Assembly (NCBI GenBank): GCA_916613615.1
Contig: OU744723.1
Coordinates: 30,820,171-30,884,170 of the forward strand
Direction: 5' to 3'
Length of the DNA: 64,000 bases
Source of the DNA: Steromphala cineraria
Taxonomy: Eukaryota; Mollusca; Gastropoda; Trochida; Trochidae
Part shown: piece after piece, positions 13,329-26,500 of the stretch
Layout of the letters: the number at the start of each line of letters is the position of its first letter
Numbering within the stretch: position 1 is the first letter of the stretch
Made by a program: the position numbers and the translations under genes
Notes under the pieces: generated by a model
What the model was told of the DNA's origin: nothing
The model's database searches: none
Seen by the model: the letters and a program-made list of their open reading frames with translations, nothing else

Positions 13329-15359
13329 TATGTTCTCAAGAGGTTGTGGTCGTTCAATGTCACTAATCAAATTCCCATACAAATTGTTTCTCTGTCTAGC
13401 TTAACTCGTAAGTTTATTTTCTGTAGTAAATCAATTATACATACTAACCAACAAATCAGTACAAACATCAGTAGATTGCCAAGGCAAACGTGACAAGATT
13501 TGTAACTTCATAATCTGTTAATAAATTGCGTTTCATCAAAACAATGTCTTTACAATTCTTCATCGCTTCAGGTTTCTAAAGGTGCTGTCATATATTTTGT
13601 CAATCTCATATCTTTTTCTTATCAAATGGCGATTATTAAACGTCTTTCAAGGGGTATATCAATCGTAATAATAGTTTTTAAACGATTAATAATCCTATTT
13701 TTGATGTCGTGCGTGTAATTGTTGGCTTATTTAATTGTTTTATCGAAATTGCAAGGGAAAATGTCTAAGGGAAAAAAAAGGAAAACTTTAAAAGATGTTA
13801 GCATATGAGTAATTTTACAATCCGTTTTAAACCCCTTTGGAATATATGAATGAAGTATGTAGTACTACGGATCCTGATGTCTGATCGTTCGAAGCATGAC
13901 ATGAAAATAAATGTTCCGAGAACAGATCTTTGTGCTGTGAGTGTATTAGCTGGTACTTTGCAAATCTGAAATTTTGGGTCGTGGGTTTTACATCATTCAG
14001 ACATCTTATTTCTCCGTTATCACGACAGTGAAACTTCGACGCTGGCTTTATATTTGATTCAAATCGTTTTGACCTTTTAACATTTAGGTAACGAAACAGT
14101 CTATGCATTAGTAAAATGTATTTGTTGAAAAGTTATTGTTTTTCGTTTTAAAAATATTTCAATAATATTAATTTAATTTTAATTATGTCTGAACTTATAT
14201 TCGTATATAAAGGTATTCTGTAAGCTATGCTATTTGATGATAACATTCTTTTAAGTGTAACTTCCGCAGTTTCAAGTATGTTTGTGCCTACACTTCTGAT
14301 GGATTTTTGGTATTAACTCGCCTTCAGTTATCTTGAGGTTAGTAAAAGGTTTCAAGTTGATAGTTGATGTATTTTCATTTGATATATCGTCGTAAAGGGT
14401 AATTTCAAAAGTGTCTTTGAATCTGATTTTAGAACCCTTCTGACGATAAGAGTCCTTATACTGTTAATGGAAAAAACACTTTTATGAATGGTTGGCACGT
14501 AACTGGTTGTCTTATCTATGTTGTCTTCCTCAGCAATAGTACAATTGTGTTTACTCAAAAAATGCTGCGTAACACAGTGTATAACACGTGTCAATGGCCA
14601 TCTGATACTGACGTGGATAAGAACACATGGGTTCAGACCTAAGTTTGTGTGTGCATGCCCTTATTGCAGGTAACGGCAAGTGTTTGTCAAATTGGCGATG
14701 TCAACAGAGGTAAAAAAGCTTGAAATAAGAAATCCGTGAGGAAAGTTATTTAGCCGACAAAATGGGACCAAGTCAATGTTTATGATAACAGATTTACATA
14801 CTTTGTAAAACGTCTCGTTAATAAAGATTATATGGCTAAATCACCTATAAACTTTCACACAATTTCGTGGTGTAAAACCTACACGAACTTTGTCTGAATG
14901 TATTATGTTAAGTTTCTCTGGTGTAATTTCTGCAAGATCGTTTTGCATAATTATTTCATTGGCACTATTAATTCAATACCTTATCGTGACGTGATGGTTT
15001 GTGTACTGTCAACTCTAAGAGCTACAAGAGCTTGCATGCTTCCGGTAGGGTTACCAAAGAAGGACAGGTCGAGAGGTAGAACCCAGACATAATTTGAGCC
15101 TTTCAGAACTTGTCGACTACCTTTCTCCCATATCTATTCATTCTCTTTTGGATGGCAACTTCCACGTGTTAACTAGCTGCAATATTACAGAGACCACGTT
15201 AAAAGCCGACCCATTCACCCCTTTCGATGTTAACCATTGGGCGCTATTTACAGAACGATTTACCAATCTTCATAACACACTAACTTATTACATCCTTCTC
15301 TTCAAGATATATAAAGTGTCTGCAGGGGCTGCTTTGAGCCAGATCGTAGTGCACTTGTG
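13329..15359. other. No feature recognised
   Basis: AT-rich. Short frames on both strands are unconvincing. Nothing resembling a repeat boundary or an RNA gene was seen. Confidence 0.5.
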
Positions 15360-15663
15360 CTTTGAGATTTGACTGTAGAGTAAATGGTGCCCCAGGTTCA
15401 CAGATGATAGAGAGGTTCTTTCCACTTCTCCACTCCCTGAAAGACTGGAGGCTGAGATTAAACATAACCTGTATTGATTATTTCCTTACAGAATGGAATG
15501 GAGGACTCTCGAGACCCAAAGATAAGTGAGTTGTTATTCCTCTCTGTCAAAACACCTTCAGCTATTACACTTAATCTGCGAGGGCAATCACACAGGATAA
15601 ATCACTGAATTATCTTCATTTACTTTAAGAGAGGCATAGGCTGAGTCAGTGATTTCTGGCTTC
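15360..15663 (+). repeat. Diverged direct repeat, copy 1
   Basis: Related to 18937-19250. Shared blocks include AACCTGTATTGATT, a TCCTTACA segment followed by AATGGAATGGAGGACTC in this copy, GATAAGTGAGTTGTTAT and CCTCTCTGTCAAAACA. In this copy TTTCCTTACAG and GTGAGT flank 37 bp like splice sites of a tiny exon; copy 2 has lost the acceptor AG. An old duplication or two copies of an unknown element. Confidence 0.6.
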
Positions 15664-16759
15664 AGTCATCAATAACTTCTTTACAGTTGCACCATAACCC
15701 GTTTAGAAGAACAGCACATTAGAAACTTGCATCAAGTCATGTGAGTGTTGTGTCTTATTTTGATTAGTTCTTAATCCTTAATCCTGGCCCATGCCCTGGG
15801 TTGGGCATATTAACTCTTGAGTTGCACCGTTCTCGGGAAAAGATGTTTGCCTAAACCCAGGGAAAGGCATGACTACAACAAAATCAAAAATAGTCATCCA
15901 TGCCTTTTTCTATTTCATAAATAAAGTCGTCTCAGAAGGACGATATTGAAAAAAATTTGTTATGTTTTAGATTCCAATTAACGGAAAAATTGCTTAACTA
16001 GAAACTGACTCTATAATATCAAATGAACACAGAATACAGCTATTAATATCTGTGTTTGAACCTACATATCAATAACGTCTACGGAACGAAATTGTAAAGC
16101 TGAAGTCAACATAGAAGTGAGATCCCTAAATGATACATTCAATATGTAACTATATCATTTCCTACATACCAGAAAATGTCGGAAACGATATCTTTGAATT
16201 GTAAATGTGGGATATCTTCTGAAGAGCACCAAGTAACTGAAAAGGATTGACTTGAGAGATCGCCTTAGAAAAATCTTCCTTTTTAAATGAACTTTGATGT
16301 TTCTAATGAATAAAACATAATGGCTGACAGCTTTCATCCGGAATTGATTTCATTCATAGCTCTCCCCTAAGCTCACTCCGCTTGATCTAAGTATCATAAA
16401 ATGCAAATATGGATGTATTTTCATCTTTAATGGCCGTATACATTCCCTTAAAATAATTGCTTACTGTTTATGTATGATGTCATTTACCAGCCAGCATGCT
16501 TTTAACTTAATACTTCCTCATCAACATGATGTACGGAGTACAGGAACAATTTATGTCCTAAAGTTCGTATAGCTGCTTTTCTTTCTAAGTTGAACCTGAC
16601 TGCATACACTAAATTATCAAATATTGATAGGAAATGAGTTATTCCAACCAATCAGCACATAGAGAGCTTCTGATCAGATGTGACGAAACTTTATTGATGT
16701 AGAGCAAGTCCCAGGCTCCGTGTTATTCCTGGTCCCTGGTCAGATATGTCCAACTGTGC
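15664..16759. other. No gene; weak inverted repeat near 15790-15870
   Basis: CATGCCCTGGGTTGGGCA near 15790 and the imperfect complement GCCTAAACCCAGGGAAAGGC near 15851 could pair imperfectly. Otherwise featureless. Confidence 0.4.
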
Positions 16760-16923
16760 GAAACGTTGTTCTTTATAATATACCATTGAAACTATGTGTC
16801 GAAACGTTGTTCTTTATAATACACCATTGAAACTATGTGTCGAAACGTTGTTCTTTATAATACACCATTGGAACTATGTGTCGAAACGTTGTTCTTTATA
16901 ATACACCATTGAAACTATGTGTC
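16760..16923 (+). repeat. 41-bp minisatellite, 4 copies
   Basis: Unit GAAACGTTGTTCTTTATAAT followed by ACACCATTGAAACTATGTGTC, repeated four times head to tail with only single-base differences (for example ATATACC in copy 1 and TTGGAAC in copy 3). Confidence 0.93.
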
Positions 16924-18936
16924 GCTCATAACCGCTTTAAACATATCAAAACACTGGAACATAAATTTCGATTCTGTCGACAGTAAAATTAATTCATATC
17001 ATATGACATGTGGTTTTGTATTGAACATTTTCACATTTTGATAATTCAATACATTTCATCAAATCTCCTTTTCACAACAATAGCACACATACATGTAGTG
17101 AGTGTTTTGGAATCTGTCAGTATGTAAATCTATGAGAAATTTAACGATAATGGTGTAGAAGGGTTGTGTCGAACTATTTTTGTATCTCGAAATATTTGTT
17201 CTTGATATTGAATTGAATGACCAGATACTTACATTCAACAATCCATATTATTTATGGTGAACTGAGTGATAAACCTTCCCTTAAAACATTGAAAAGATAT
17301 AGAAATACAAATTGTGTTCCACTGGGACTAACTCTTCGTGCAAAGAAAACGTTCGAGGCTTCTTTCATCCTTTCAGCGTTGGTAGTGAGTAGCTGTGTTT
17401 CTATATATCAGCAAGGAAGTTAAGGAGGCTTTGTAAGCTGCGCCAATAGTAAAACTACGGCTTCATCCCGTCACTGGATAAGAGAGTATAGTGTCAGTCT
17501 ATCAGATTAAGTTTTTAGATTATATCAGTACTTTAAAGAGGACGGAACGTTGTCGGACTAGGAATTCTATGGATTACATGGCACTAGATATATCCCACGC
17601 TGTCATATATTCCTTGATGTCGCTCAATTTTCTTTGACGCATTACATTATAAGACGGATATTGAGTGGGATAATCTTTTTTGCAGACATGAAACATCAGA
17701 TTTTGTTTATAAAATATAAAAAGAATTAAAACAGATTTATCAATTAAGGTTGGCAGTCCTTCAGAATTAATCCCTTTTAAACTTCTGTTGAATGAATTGT
17801 GAATAGGTGTTTTGAATGGTATTGTTTCCTATCCATTTCAGTCTCAACATCACTTTTTTCTGAAATAAAGCAATGAAGGAATGTTTTTTTGCACATTTTG
17901 AAAACGCAGCCCGAAACAATTGTTTAAATCTGGAAATAATCATAAAACAAACATGTCTGACGTATCGTTTTATTATAGTATACCTTTAACTGTAAATAAC
18001 ATGACACCCATGGCTACATCTGTTGACAACTAAGTTGCTTCACATGTTTTAGCAGGAGGGATTTTCAATCTAATAAGTGTTTCCTTGATTTATTGAAGCA
18101 GTTGTTTCGGTTTTATCAAGGGCTACAAGTTTGTGTAGTATTTGAACGCATCTCCTGGAAGATGACAGAAGTTCTTATACATATAGTTTGAAGTCGTTTG
18201 TAACGAGTTTTGTATTGGACTACATCACCAGGAAAATGACGCTTGTCGCTTGTAACATTAGGGTTTTGTACTCACATTCCACAAGTAGATGCAGTACGTA
18301 TGTATTGCATGAGCGTCTATGATGTGTTTTTATCTTGACATATATGCACGTTATACCCTTATCTTATCAAAACTGGAATGTATGATATATGTCAGACAAA
18401 TTACATCATCTTTATTAGACATAAGGCTATAACAAAAATTGTATCGTTTCTTTGCTGACTAGATTTCTAGATTTGTCGTCTCAAAAATCGTGTTCAAGAG
18501 AATCATCTCATGATAAAACTTGTGATGACGTCATGTTAGTTGTTGGACAGATATTAAATTCTTGTACATGTGACTTGAAATAAGATATCTGTCTGAACAC
18601 TTATAATGATTATATTGATATCTATATCCCCCAGACATCACCATGATCAATATACTGTTGAATAGAGAGGCGGGTAGTTGACAAGTCGATTTCCTCCCAG
18701 TGAATATAGTCACCTTTCAGACAAACACCATACTACGCCGCATGTAACTGAACTAGGCCTACGAAACTATCCTCAAGACAAAATGGCAAGAAAAGCATAT
18801 ATTCTTTAGAAAATATCATCATTTATAACCCATCTGATGTACAATATTTTATTCTCAGAAGCGTCTTCCGAATTCACGCTGATTTGCCGTAGTCTCTGCA
18901 GAGCTGCGTTTCGGTTATGAAAGGATACGGTAGTTG
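16924..18936. other. No feature recognised
   Basis: AT-rich spacer. Short frames only, none with motifs. Confidence 0.5.
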
Positions 18937-19250
18937 AGTTTTCAGATTTGACAGTCAAAAGTAGAGAGTGCCCCTAGTTCACAGACGGTAAGAAAGAAAT
19001 GTCAACTATTCTCTTGTCTGAATGACTGCACACATCAAATATAACCTGTATTGATTCTGTCCTTACAAAATAGAATGGAAGACTCGTGAGACAGAACGAT
19101 AAGTGAGTTGTTATCCCTCTCTGTCAAAACAGCCACAGTTATTACGCTTAATCGGCGAGGGTATGCACACAAGATTAACCCAATCAATTACATTCATTCC
19201 CTTCAATAGACGGGAGCCCTCAGACACCGATTTCTGACTTAAAAATCAAT
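18937..19250 (+). repeat. Diverged direct repeat, copy 2
   Basis: Partner of 15360-15663 at about 3.6 kb distance, same orientation, with many substitutions and small indels. Lies about 350 bp past the candidate polyadenylation signal of the receptor gene. Confidence 0.6.
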
Positions 19251-19593
19251 GATGTTGCAGCCGTGGCGCACTTAATAACAGTTTCATCAAAACCCATTTA
19301 AAAGAGAGTCACATTCAACGACTGTCGAGGTACTTTACAGAATATTTGAGTCGGTCATCCTGTCTTGAGATGAATCCCTGGACATAACTGTCAAATGATC
19401 AACCTTCCAGTGATAGCGAACCTTGATAATCGGTTAGTTTCGGTATATTGAAGGAAAATTGATTTCATTTAAGTGTGTTTTGCTAATAGCCAACCCTGTT
19501 TGTCTCACTCACCAAATACAATATATTGATATACTAATCGGAAAAGTATTTTACCTAATGACAATAATAGCTAAAACTTATTAGATAACACGT

Positions 19594-19599
19594 TTTATT
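19594..19599 (-). promoter_or_regulatory. Candidate nAChR polyadenylation signal
   Basis: AATAAA on the minus strand about 380 nt past the receptor stop codon, the first canonical hexamer I see downstream. The implied 3'UTR is of normal length. The cleavage site cannot be seen. Confidence 0.4.
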
Positions 19600-19978
19600 G
19601 ACATCAACATGAGGTATTATATCAATTATCTATATACTTTATGAACTTCCTTCAGATGAACCATGATGCGAGACACGAGTTGATTACTTTGTTGAATAGT
19701 TTGAGTTTATGTTTGTCCGCCTTTTAAGCCACACAGAAGACTAATAATACCAGTCAAGCTAAACCTATGTACTAAATGATGAAGTTGATATTAAAGCTGG
19801 ATCCCAGAAACAGGCAGATCAATGATCATAACTATAAGAAACGACTGCTAAAAACTCCCTTTCTTCTCAATCCTTCGCAGTTATCCCATTGACGGCATCC
19901 TTAAAGGTATATGCACAACATTACTTCCTTCCTGTTAAATCCTCATTCCTAAAATCTAATCTTTAAAGCTAGAAGTAG

Positions 19979-20562
19979 TTAAATATCATCAAATCTTGAA
20001 GTATTTGGTCTCATTTCCAAAATAAAAGCTGTAGAAATCACAGTGGCGAACAGAAACACAACGAACAGAAGCCTATCCAACACATAGGCAACATCTCTCC
20101 ATTCACGAAAGATTTCGTCCTCTTTCAGTTCTTCAATATGCTTCTTATGAATCAAATTCATCAGTTGACGGACAACAGAACTATGTGTTCTTTGGGCCAC
20201 ACAGTCGATGCATGTTGTGACCGGATGTTCTATAGAGTTGCCTCCCCTTTGTTCCACAGGGGGTGCTTCAACCTGCTCAATTGATTCCACTTTGAGCCCG
20301 TCCATTTTAACAAATTCCTGGTCTTCCATTGCCACTCTGCACTTTTTAGATCCCTTTCTGTCTTTGGGTCCTTGCCTACGACGGCTCCCTACCTTCCTCG
20401 GTGATTTTACGCATAGAACTGGGGACAGTATTCTGAAGCTAATCAGTTTCAGCCAGTTCGGCACGTGCTGAGGCTGACCCCTTTGATGGTGAATTCCCAG
20501 GACGAGAACAGATGACAGGACGGACAGACAGCTTGTTGCCAGGACAACCATCAAATATATAC
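19979..20562 (-). CDS. nAChR terminal coding exon 7 (M3, cytoplasmic loop, M4)
   Basis: 584 bp to the TAA at 19981-19979. Acceptor TTCATCGGCAG. Encodes M3 (IYLMVVLATSCLSVLSSVLV), the HH dipeptide after M3, a cytoplasmic loop of about 130 residues, the amphipathic pre-M4 helix (LIHKKHIEELKEDEIFREWR) and M4 (VAYVLDRLLFVVFLFATVIS onward). The tail after M4 is short (about 10 residues). The loop contains an Arg/Lys-rich cluster around SRRRQGPKDRKGSKK and a CIDC pair, neither of which I recognise from the standard subunits. Confidence 0.93.
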
Positions 20563-23500
20563 CTGCCGATGAAAACAATCAGTCCAGTTTTAAACTCGAC
20601 CTCATGATTGATACAGAGATTAGTAATTCAGAGTGTTTTACACATTTCCAAGATTTAGTTACCCTGTCTTATAATGTATTTCAATTTTGAAAATCTTAAA
20701 GTTTGAATATCTGTAAAGGGTCTATATTGGTAATCATGTCATGACATAAGCCACATTCCCGATATGGAGACCAGTGCATGCATATTTGCCAGGACTACTT
20801 ACTTATAACGGAAATGGACTCTGAAGTCTGTGGCATCTTGTCGGCGACCATGAGCATGAAGACGGTGATGGTGAGGAGGACGGAGAGACCCAGGGTGATC
20901 TTCTCTCCACTCTCAGGGGGCAGCAGGAAGCCGGCCAGGCACAGGAAGGACAGGATGATGCACGGGATGATGATGTTCATGAAGTAGTATTTGATACGTC
21001 TCCGCAGGTGGATGTAGAACGTCACATCGGGGAACGGTTCGTCACAGCAGTTGTACGTCACCACGTTACGTTGAACTTTTACCCCGATGAGTTCCCACTC
21101 GCCGTTGTCAACGAAGTTGGACAGGTCCATGGTGTTGGATCGATTCCACACATCGACCTTGGGACACATTGAAACAGGGTATTAACAACATGATTACCTT
21201 GAACAGATTACAGCAATCACAAGCCAATTTAATTATATTAATATTCATTCATCACATCAAAAATGTGTCAAATCTGTCTTACACTTTATGACACTTTTAG
21301 TAATGACGCACCTGAAAGCCATTGTAGGCCCATGATCCGAGTTTTAGTTTACACAGTTGATCATCGAAGGGGAAGAAGGTGATATCAATCTTGCAGGAAC
21401 TTCTGAATCGAACCACAGGCCCCCAGAATACCCGACTGTCGTTGTACACCATAGCGAGGCTGGGCATATAGCCTGAAGTGTAGTCATCAACACTGAAAAA
21501 GAGAACAAACTTTTCAACTCCTATTATTGCTTCCAAACTGAATTTACTTAGTGCAATTGACCGAAATTCTGACACAAATCGATGCCAATCCAACTGCGGA
21601 CTCTCACAAGAAACTCTACCTATATTTCTTAAAATATTTGCCTATAGGATATAATGACTACCGAATCTGTTGTTTAAAGATCTATTGCTGTAACACATGA
21701 CACCTTTAGCAAAGGTATTTTAAGCTCAACCCACACTACACTCGATTTAACTACGGTAACATTACGTTTCGATCGTACTGCCATCGATCGAACTGCCACC
21801 GCAGTAAGGTTTATAGGATTCAATATACCAAAGCTATTTCGGTGCGAGAAATACACGATGTGTTTACAATCATTCTAGGAAGAAACACGACTTTAACACG
21901 CCAGAACCCAATCATTCTAGGAAGAAATACGACTATACCACACCAGAATACAATCATTTTAGGAAGAAACACGACTTAAACACGCCAGAACACAATCATT
22001 CTAGGAAGAAAACACGACTTTAACACGCCAGAACACAATCATTATAGGAATAAACACGACTTAAACACACCAGAATACAATCATTCTAGGAAGAAACACG
22101 ACTTAAACACGCCAGAACCCAATCATTCTAGGAAGAAACACGACTTAAACACACCAGAACACAATCATTCTAGGAAGAAACACGATTTAAACACGCCAGA
22201 ACCCAATCATTCTAGGAAGAAACACGACTTAAACACACCAGAACACAATCATTCTAGGAAGAAACACGACTTAAACACGCCAGAACCCAATCAATCTAGG
22301 AAGAAACACGACTTAAACACGCCAGAACACAATCATTCTAGGAAGAAACACGACTTAAACACACCAGAAAACAATCAACACAACCTAATCACGACGCTAA
22401 CACGGATGTTTCACGACCGATGTACGGATAATGCACGATTTTAATAATGCATGCCAAATCCAAAATCTTTCAATGTACGTGCCTTATTGTAGAAGGACAA
22501 CAGATCATATATTTTAAATGTTGTATGTTATAAATCAATTCTAAGGAAATTCATATTAACTTTATATCAACGAGGCTAAATTGTTATGAATTTTAGATAG
22601 GTAAGCTTTTATCGAAATATTACGAGCAAGGCCATACCCAGGTAGCACAACTACATCGGGCCGACGTTTCTACATCGGCAAACTACGGCGGGTCTACATC
22701 GGGCCGATGAGTACACTTGTATTGAGTGCGGGAAGAAAAATCACATTATCTTTTATTTAACTCTTGAATACTATATTCATTTTTATTGTATATTTCATTG
22801 AAACAAATATTTAAAATCCGTATCAGAGAGAATTGATAATGAATAAAACATTTTGGCATCAACAAGGGCAAAATTGCTTATTTTTAGCCTTTTGCCTTGA
22901 TTCATTTCATCCCATTCATTTTTGCCTTAGTTATGCAAAAATCCAGTGCCCCTACATTTTATTTGGTACATTTCTGTACGTTTTCTAATAATTCCTATTC
23001 CGCATCCCAATCCCACTTTTAACATCCCCATTCCGTTTTAAATTTACTGTGCAAGTTTTGGTGGTAACCCATGTGTCGTCTGCTGCATGAAAGTAGACTG
23101 GACAGGTTTGGACTACAAGATTCAATGTAAGTATTTTATCAAATCAATGTTCATTTCATGACTAATAAAGCAAACATAGGTGTATGATGACTCTTGATTA
23201 TGTTTCCTTGGCAGAACATTTTACCAAATTGAACCATATCTTTAGTATATAATCTAACCCAAATGAAATCGAAAAACTTTGCTTTAACTTTATTTGAAAA
23301 TGAAATTAAATAAAATCGGAAAACAAGATTTTACAATATAAGTGGTTTCATTGATGCAGATAAACTAACGGGCTTTTTATATCAAGGATATTGTAAACGA
23401 TTGTGATAATTTTGTTGAATATAAAAGTCATGTATGACTCATGTATGACTCAAAACTACCAATGTTTGATTAACGTTCTTGATTTTGCGGGTGTTGTTTA

Positions 23501-26500
23501 TTCGATAAAGACATATAAATAACATTAGATATCCATATCGTTAAACAATTTAACATCCCATCCTCTGTTTTGTGGAGTTTTATACGTTAACCCTGGTGTT
23601 ATATACCACGGCACCAATGAACCCCATTTTTAACTTCGAGGAAATATGCATCAACTCATCGGTCAAACATCAAATCAAAGAGGACTGCAGTCAAACCAAC
23701 CTGAAGTGACATTAAAGAACACATCCACACATACACATTAAAAATGTGATTATTTTCAATCTAACATTCGGGTCGACTTGCAATTTACCTTACAAAAATG
23801 TTTGGACCTTGGGTTTTGCAATTTATTTTTTTTTAACAATACCACTGAAAGACGGACAATTTATCGTTCGTGTTGATATTTGAGCGAATCGTGCTGGGCA
23901 CAGAACACGATCAGTTCCATCACTGTACGATGACCCGATAACATGACAATAACAACAAGATAACAACACAATAGCTACACGACACGTCATACAGTCATCG
24001 TAGTCAAACGTACGTAGTGTGAGTTGGGCTGTAGGCCAATGACATGAAACGTTAATATCTATAATAATGTGCTCTTACACTATGTCCAACATCATAGATT
24101 TCCATAAAGTAATTCACTAAGGCTTGTATTATTACGCAAACGATGCTCAACAAAATTACTTCAATCCACTACCGTTATTTTTTAAATACTGAACATCAAT
24201 ATTCGTTTAATTTTGCATATAAGAATATAGGTCCAACAGAGAGCAATTCTACATATGAGACTGAGACTGAAGAGGAGTCACCTGTTGTAGAGGACGATGT
24301 CGGGCAGCCAGATCTTCTCACAGGGGATCCTGATGGACGTGATCTCCCCGAACTCACTCGCGTTCCAGTTGAGGCGCTCGTCGAACCACTCCTGGAGCAG
24401 CAGGGTCACTCAGTTAGTGGGAGCCAGGAGGTGCAGTTAGATAGGGTGTAAACAATTGATTTCAAGTGTGGTGATGAGGTTAGGTGATGGGAATGGATGT
24501 TAGAATGAGGGAAGTGTTGTTTGATGTGGAAATAAATATAAGGCTTAAATGAAGAGTAACTAAAGTGGGGTGAGGTGAAGTCCGTTTTGGGTGAAGTAAA
24601 GTGAGGTGAGGATACAGCGAAGCTATGTGAAGAATAGATAATGTGAGGTGAGATGAAGTCCGTTTGGGTGAAATGGGGTGAGGTTAGGTAACAGTGAAGC
24701 TAAGTGCAGAATATAAATATTAAGGTGAGGTGAAGTCCTATTTTGGTAAAATGGGGGTGAGGTGAGGATACAGCGAAGCTATGTGAAGAATAGACAATGT
24801 GAGGTGAGATGAAGTCCGTTTTGTGTGAAATGGGGTGAGGTTAGATTACAGCGAAGCAATGTGAAGAATAGATTATGTGAGGTGAGATGAAGTTTAGGGT
24901 GAAATGGGGTTAGGTTTGGTTACAGTGAAGATAAATAAAGAACATAGAACAAGGTGAGTTGGATTACGTTTTGTGTGGCATGAGATAAGGTGAGGATACG
25001 CTAAGGTGAAGCTAAGAGAAGAACAGTTAAATTGAGGTGAATCAGGGTTGGAATGGTAACGGTAAAGGGTGAGGGGTCGAGATGAAGAGCTAGATGAAGT
25101 GCGATATGTTAAGGTGAAGTGAAGGATAAGGTGAGTTGACATTGATGACAGGGCGACGGTTAAAGCTAAGGTTGAATCATCGTAAGCGAGCTATGGATCA
25201 AATGAGGCTGAGATAAGTGGTGGTAAAACTTATCTTCTAATCTTAGTTGAGCCGAGGTATGAAGTTTATTGGTGCATGTTTTCAAGAGAGCAAAGCGATA
25301 ATCAGCGTATTTTGAATGTAGAAACTCAAGAGTTCAAAATTTATTCATTTAAATGATTTACAATCACATTTTCCAATAGCCAAGTAATTAACGAAATCAG
25401 ATCCAGGATAATTTTATTCGCTAATGCTGAACATCCCATACAAAACTGCATAATACTGTTAACATTCAAACATTCGATTCCTTTTCCTAATGGCATGTTT
25501 GGCTAATTTCCATACTTGTCAACACAGACCGTTTTATAGAGGAAATTATGTCGAGAAGCAACCCATCCGATATCGCATTCACTGCGCTCATAGCTCCTTA
25601 TTCAGATGATTTCGTTAATGGTCTGGAAACAGCGACGATCATATTAGCTATCTAAGCCAATGATATCAATAAATCTCCGCGGCGGACAGGAAATGTATGG
25701 AGGTCCGAGAGGGTCATGTTTTGGAAATCCTCAGGATTTGTTCCGAATGGAGGATTTGTAATGGGGATTGATAGAGATGTATCAGGGATTTCGTTTGCTT
25801 TTTCGTTAGCGAATGAATGTTATTTACAATGTAATGGTTTTTGTAGAGTTGTTCTCATCTGTTATATATCGGTTGATACATATCATGATATCTAACCGTA
25901 GAGAATAAAACTTTCATAGGCAAATCAATACCTTTACCACGCAAGCAATGTACTCTAAAAAATGATCGTTAACAAAAAGTACCTTCATTCTAAAGTTGAT
26001 ACACGCATTCAGCCCATCTTGATTTTTTAAAGAAAGAAAGCATAATCGAAACTTCTGTTTATTTGGTTTATTTGATGGAATGAAAAGTTGATTGATGTTT
26101 GAATGGGACCAATATGCTGTTTGGTCAATTTAATCACAAGTTAACAAGGAAATGCGTACCATCATTATATTGAAGTTGACTTAACTATTCAATAAAAAAG
26201 GTAACATAAAAAAAGGACATAATCCAACGACCTTTACTGTCCAGTGACAATTCACGTATACTTACTGCTTCTAGCCACACGTTTGTCGTTAGAACTTGGT
26301 TCTTCTCATCCTGGTGAGTAAATATCTTAGAATAGTTATTTAATAAACATCACAATTGTTTAAAATGTGGATACACACTTTATAAAGTGTAAAAATGATA
26401 TATTACAGTTCGCATGCTGGATTCGCTAAATGTAGTCAATCAGAGAAAGTCAATAATTTGTTATTTGGCAGAAAATACGATTTTCCAATTAAATCAGTAT

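Noticed and set aside
20208..20987. Plus-strand frames of 87 and 69 codons, and the 102-codon frame at 24143
   Set aside because: Shadows of receptor exons 7, 6 and 4 on the opposite strand.
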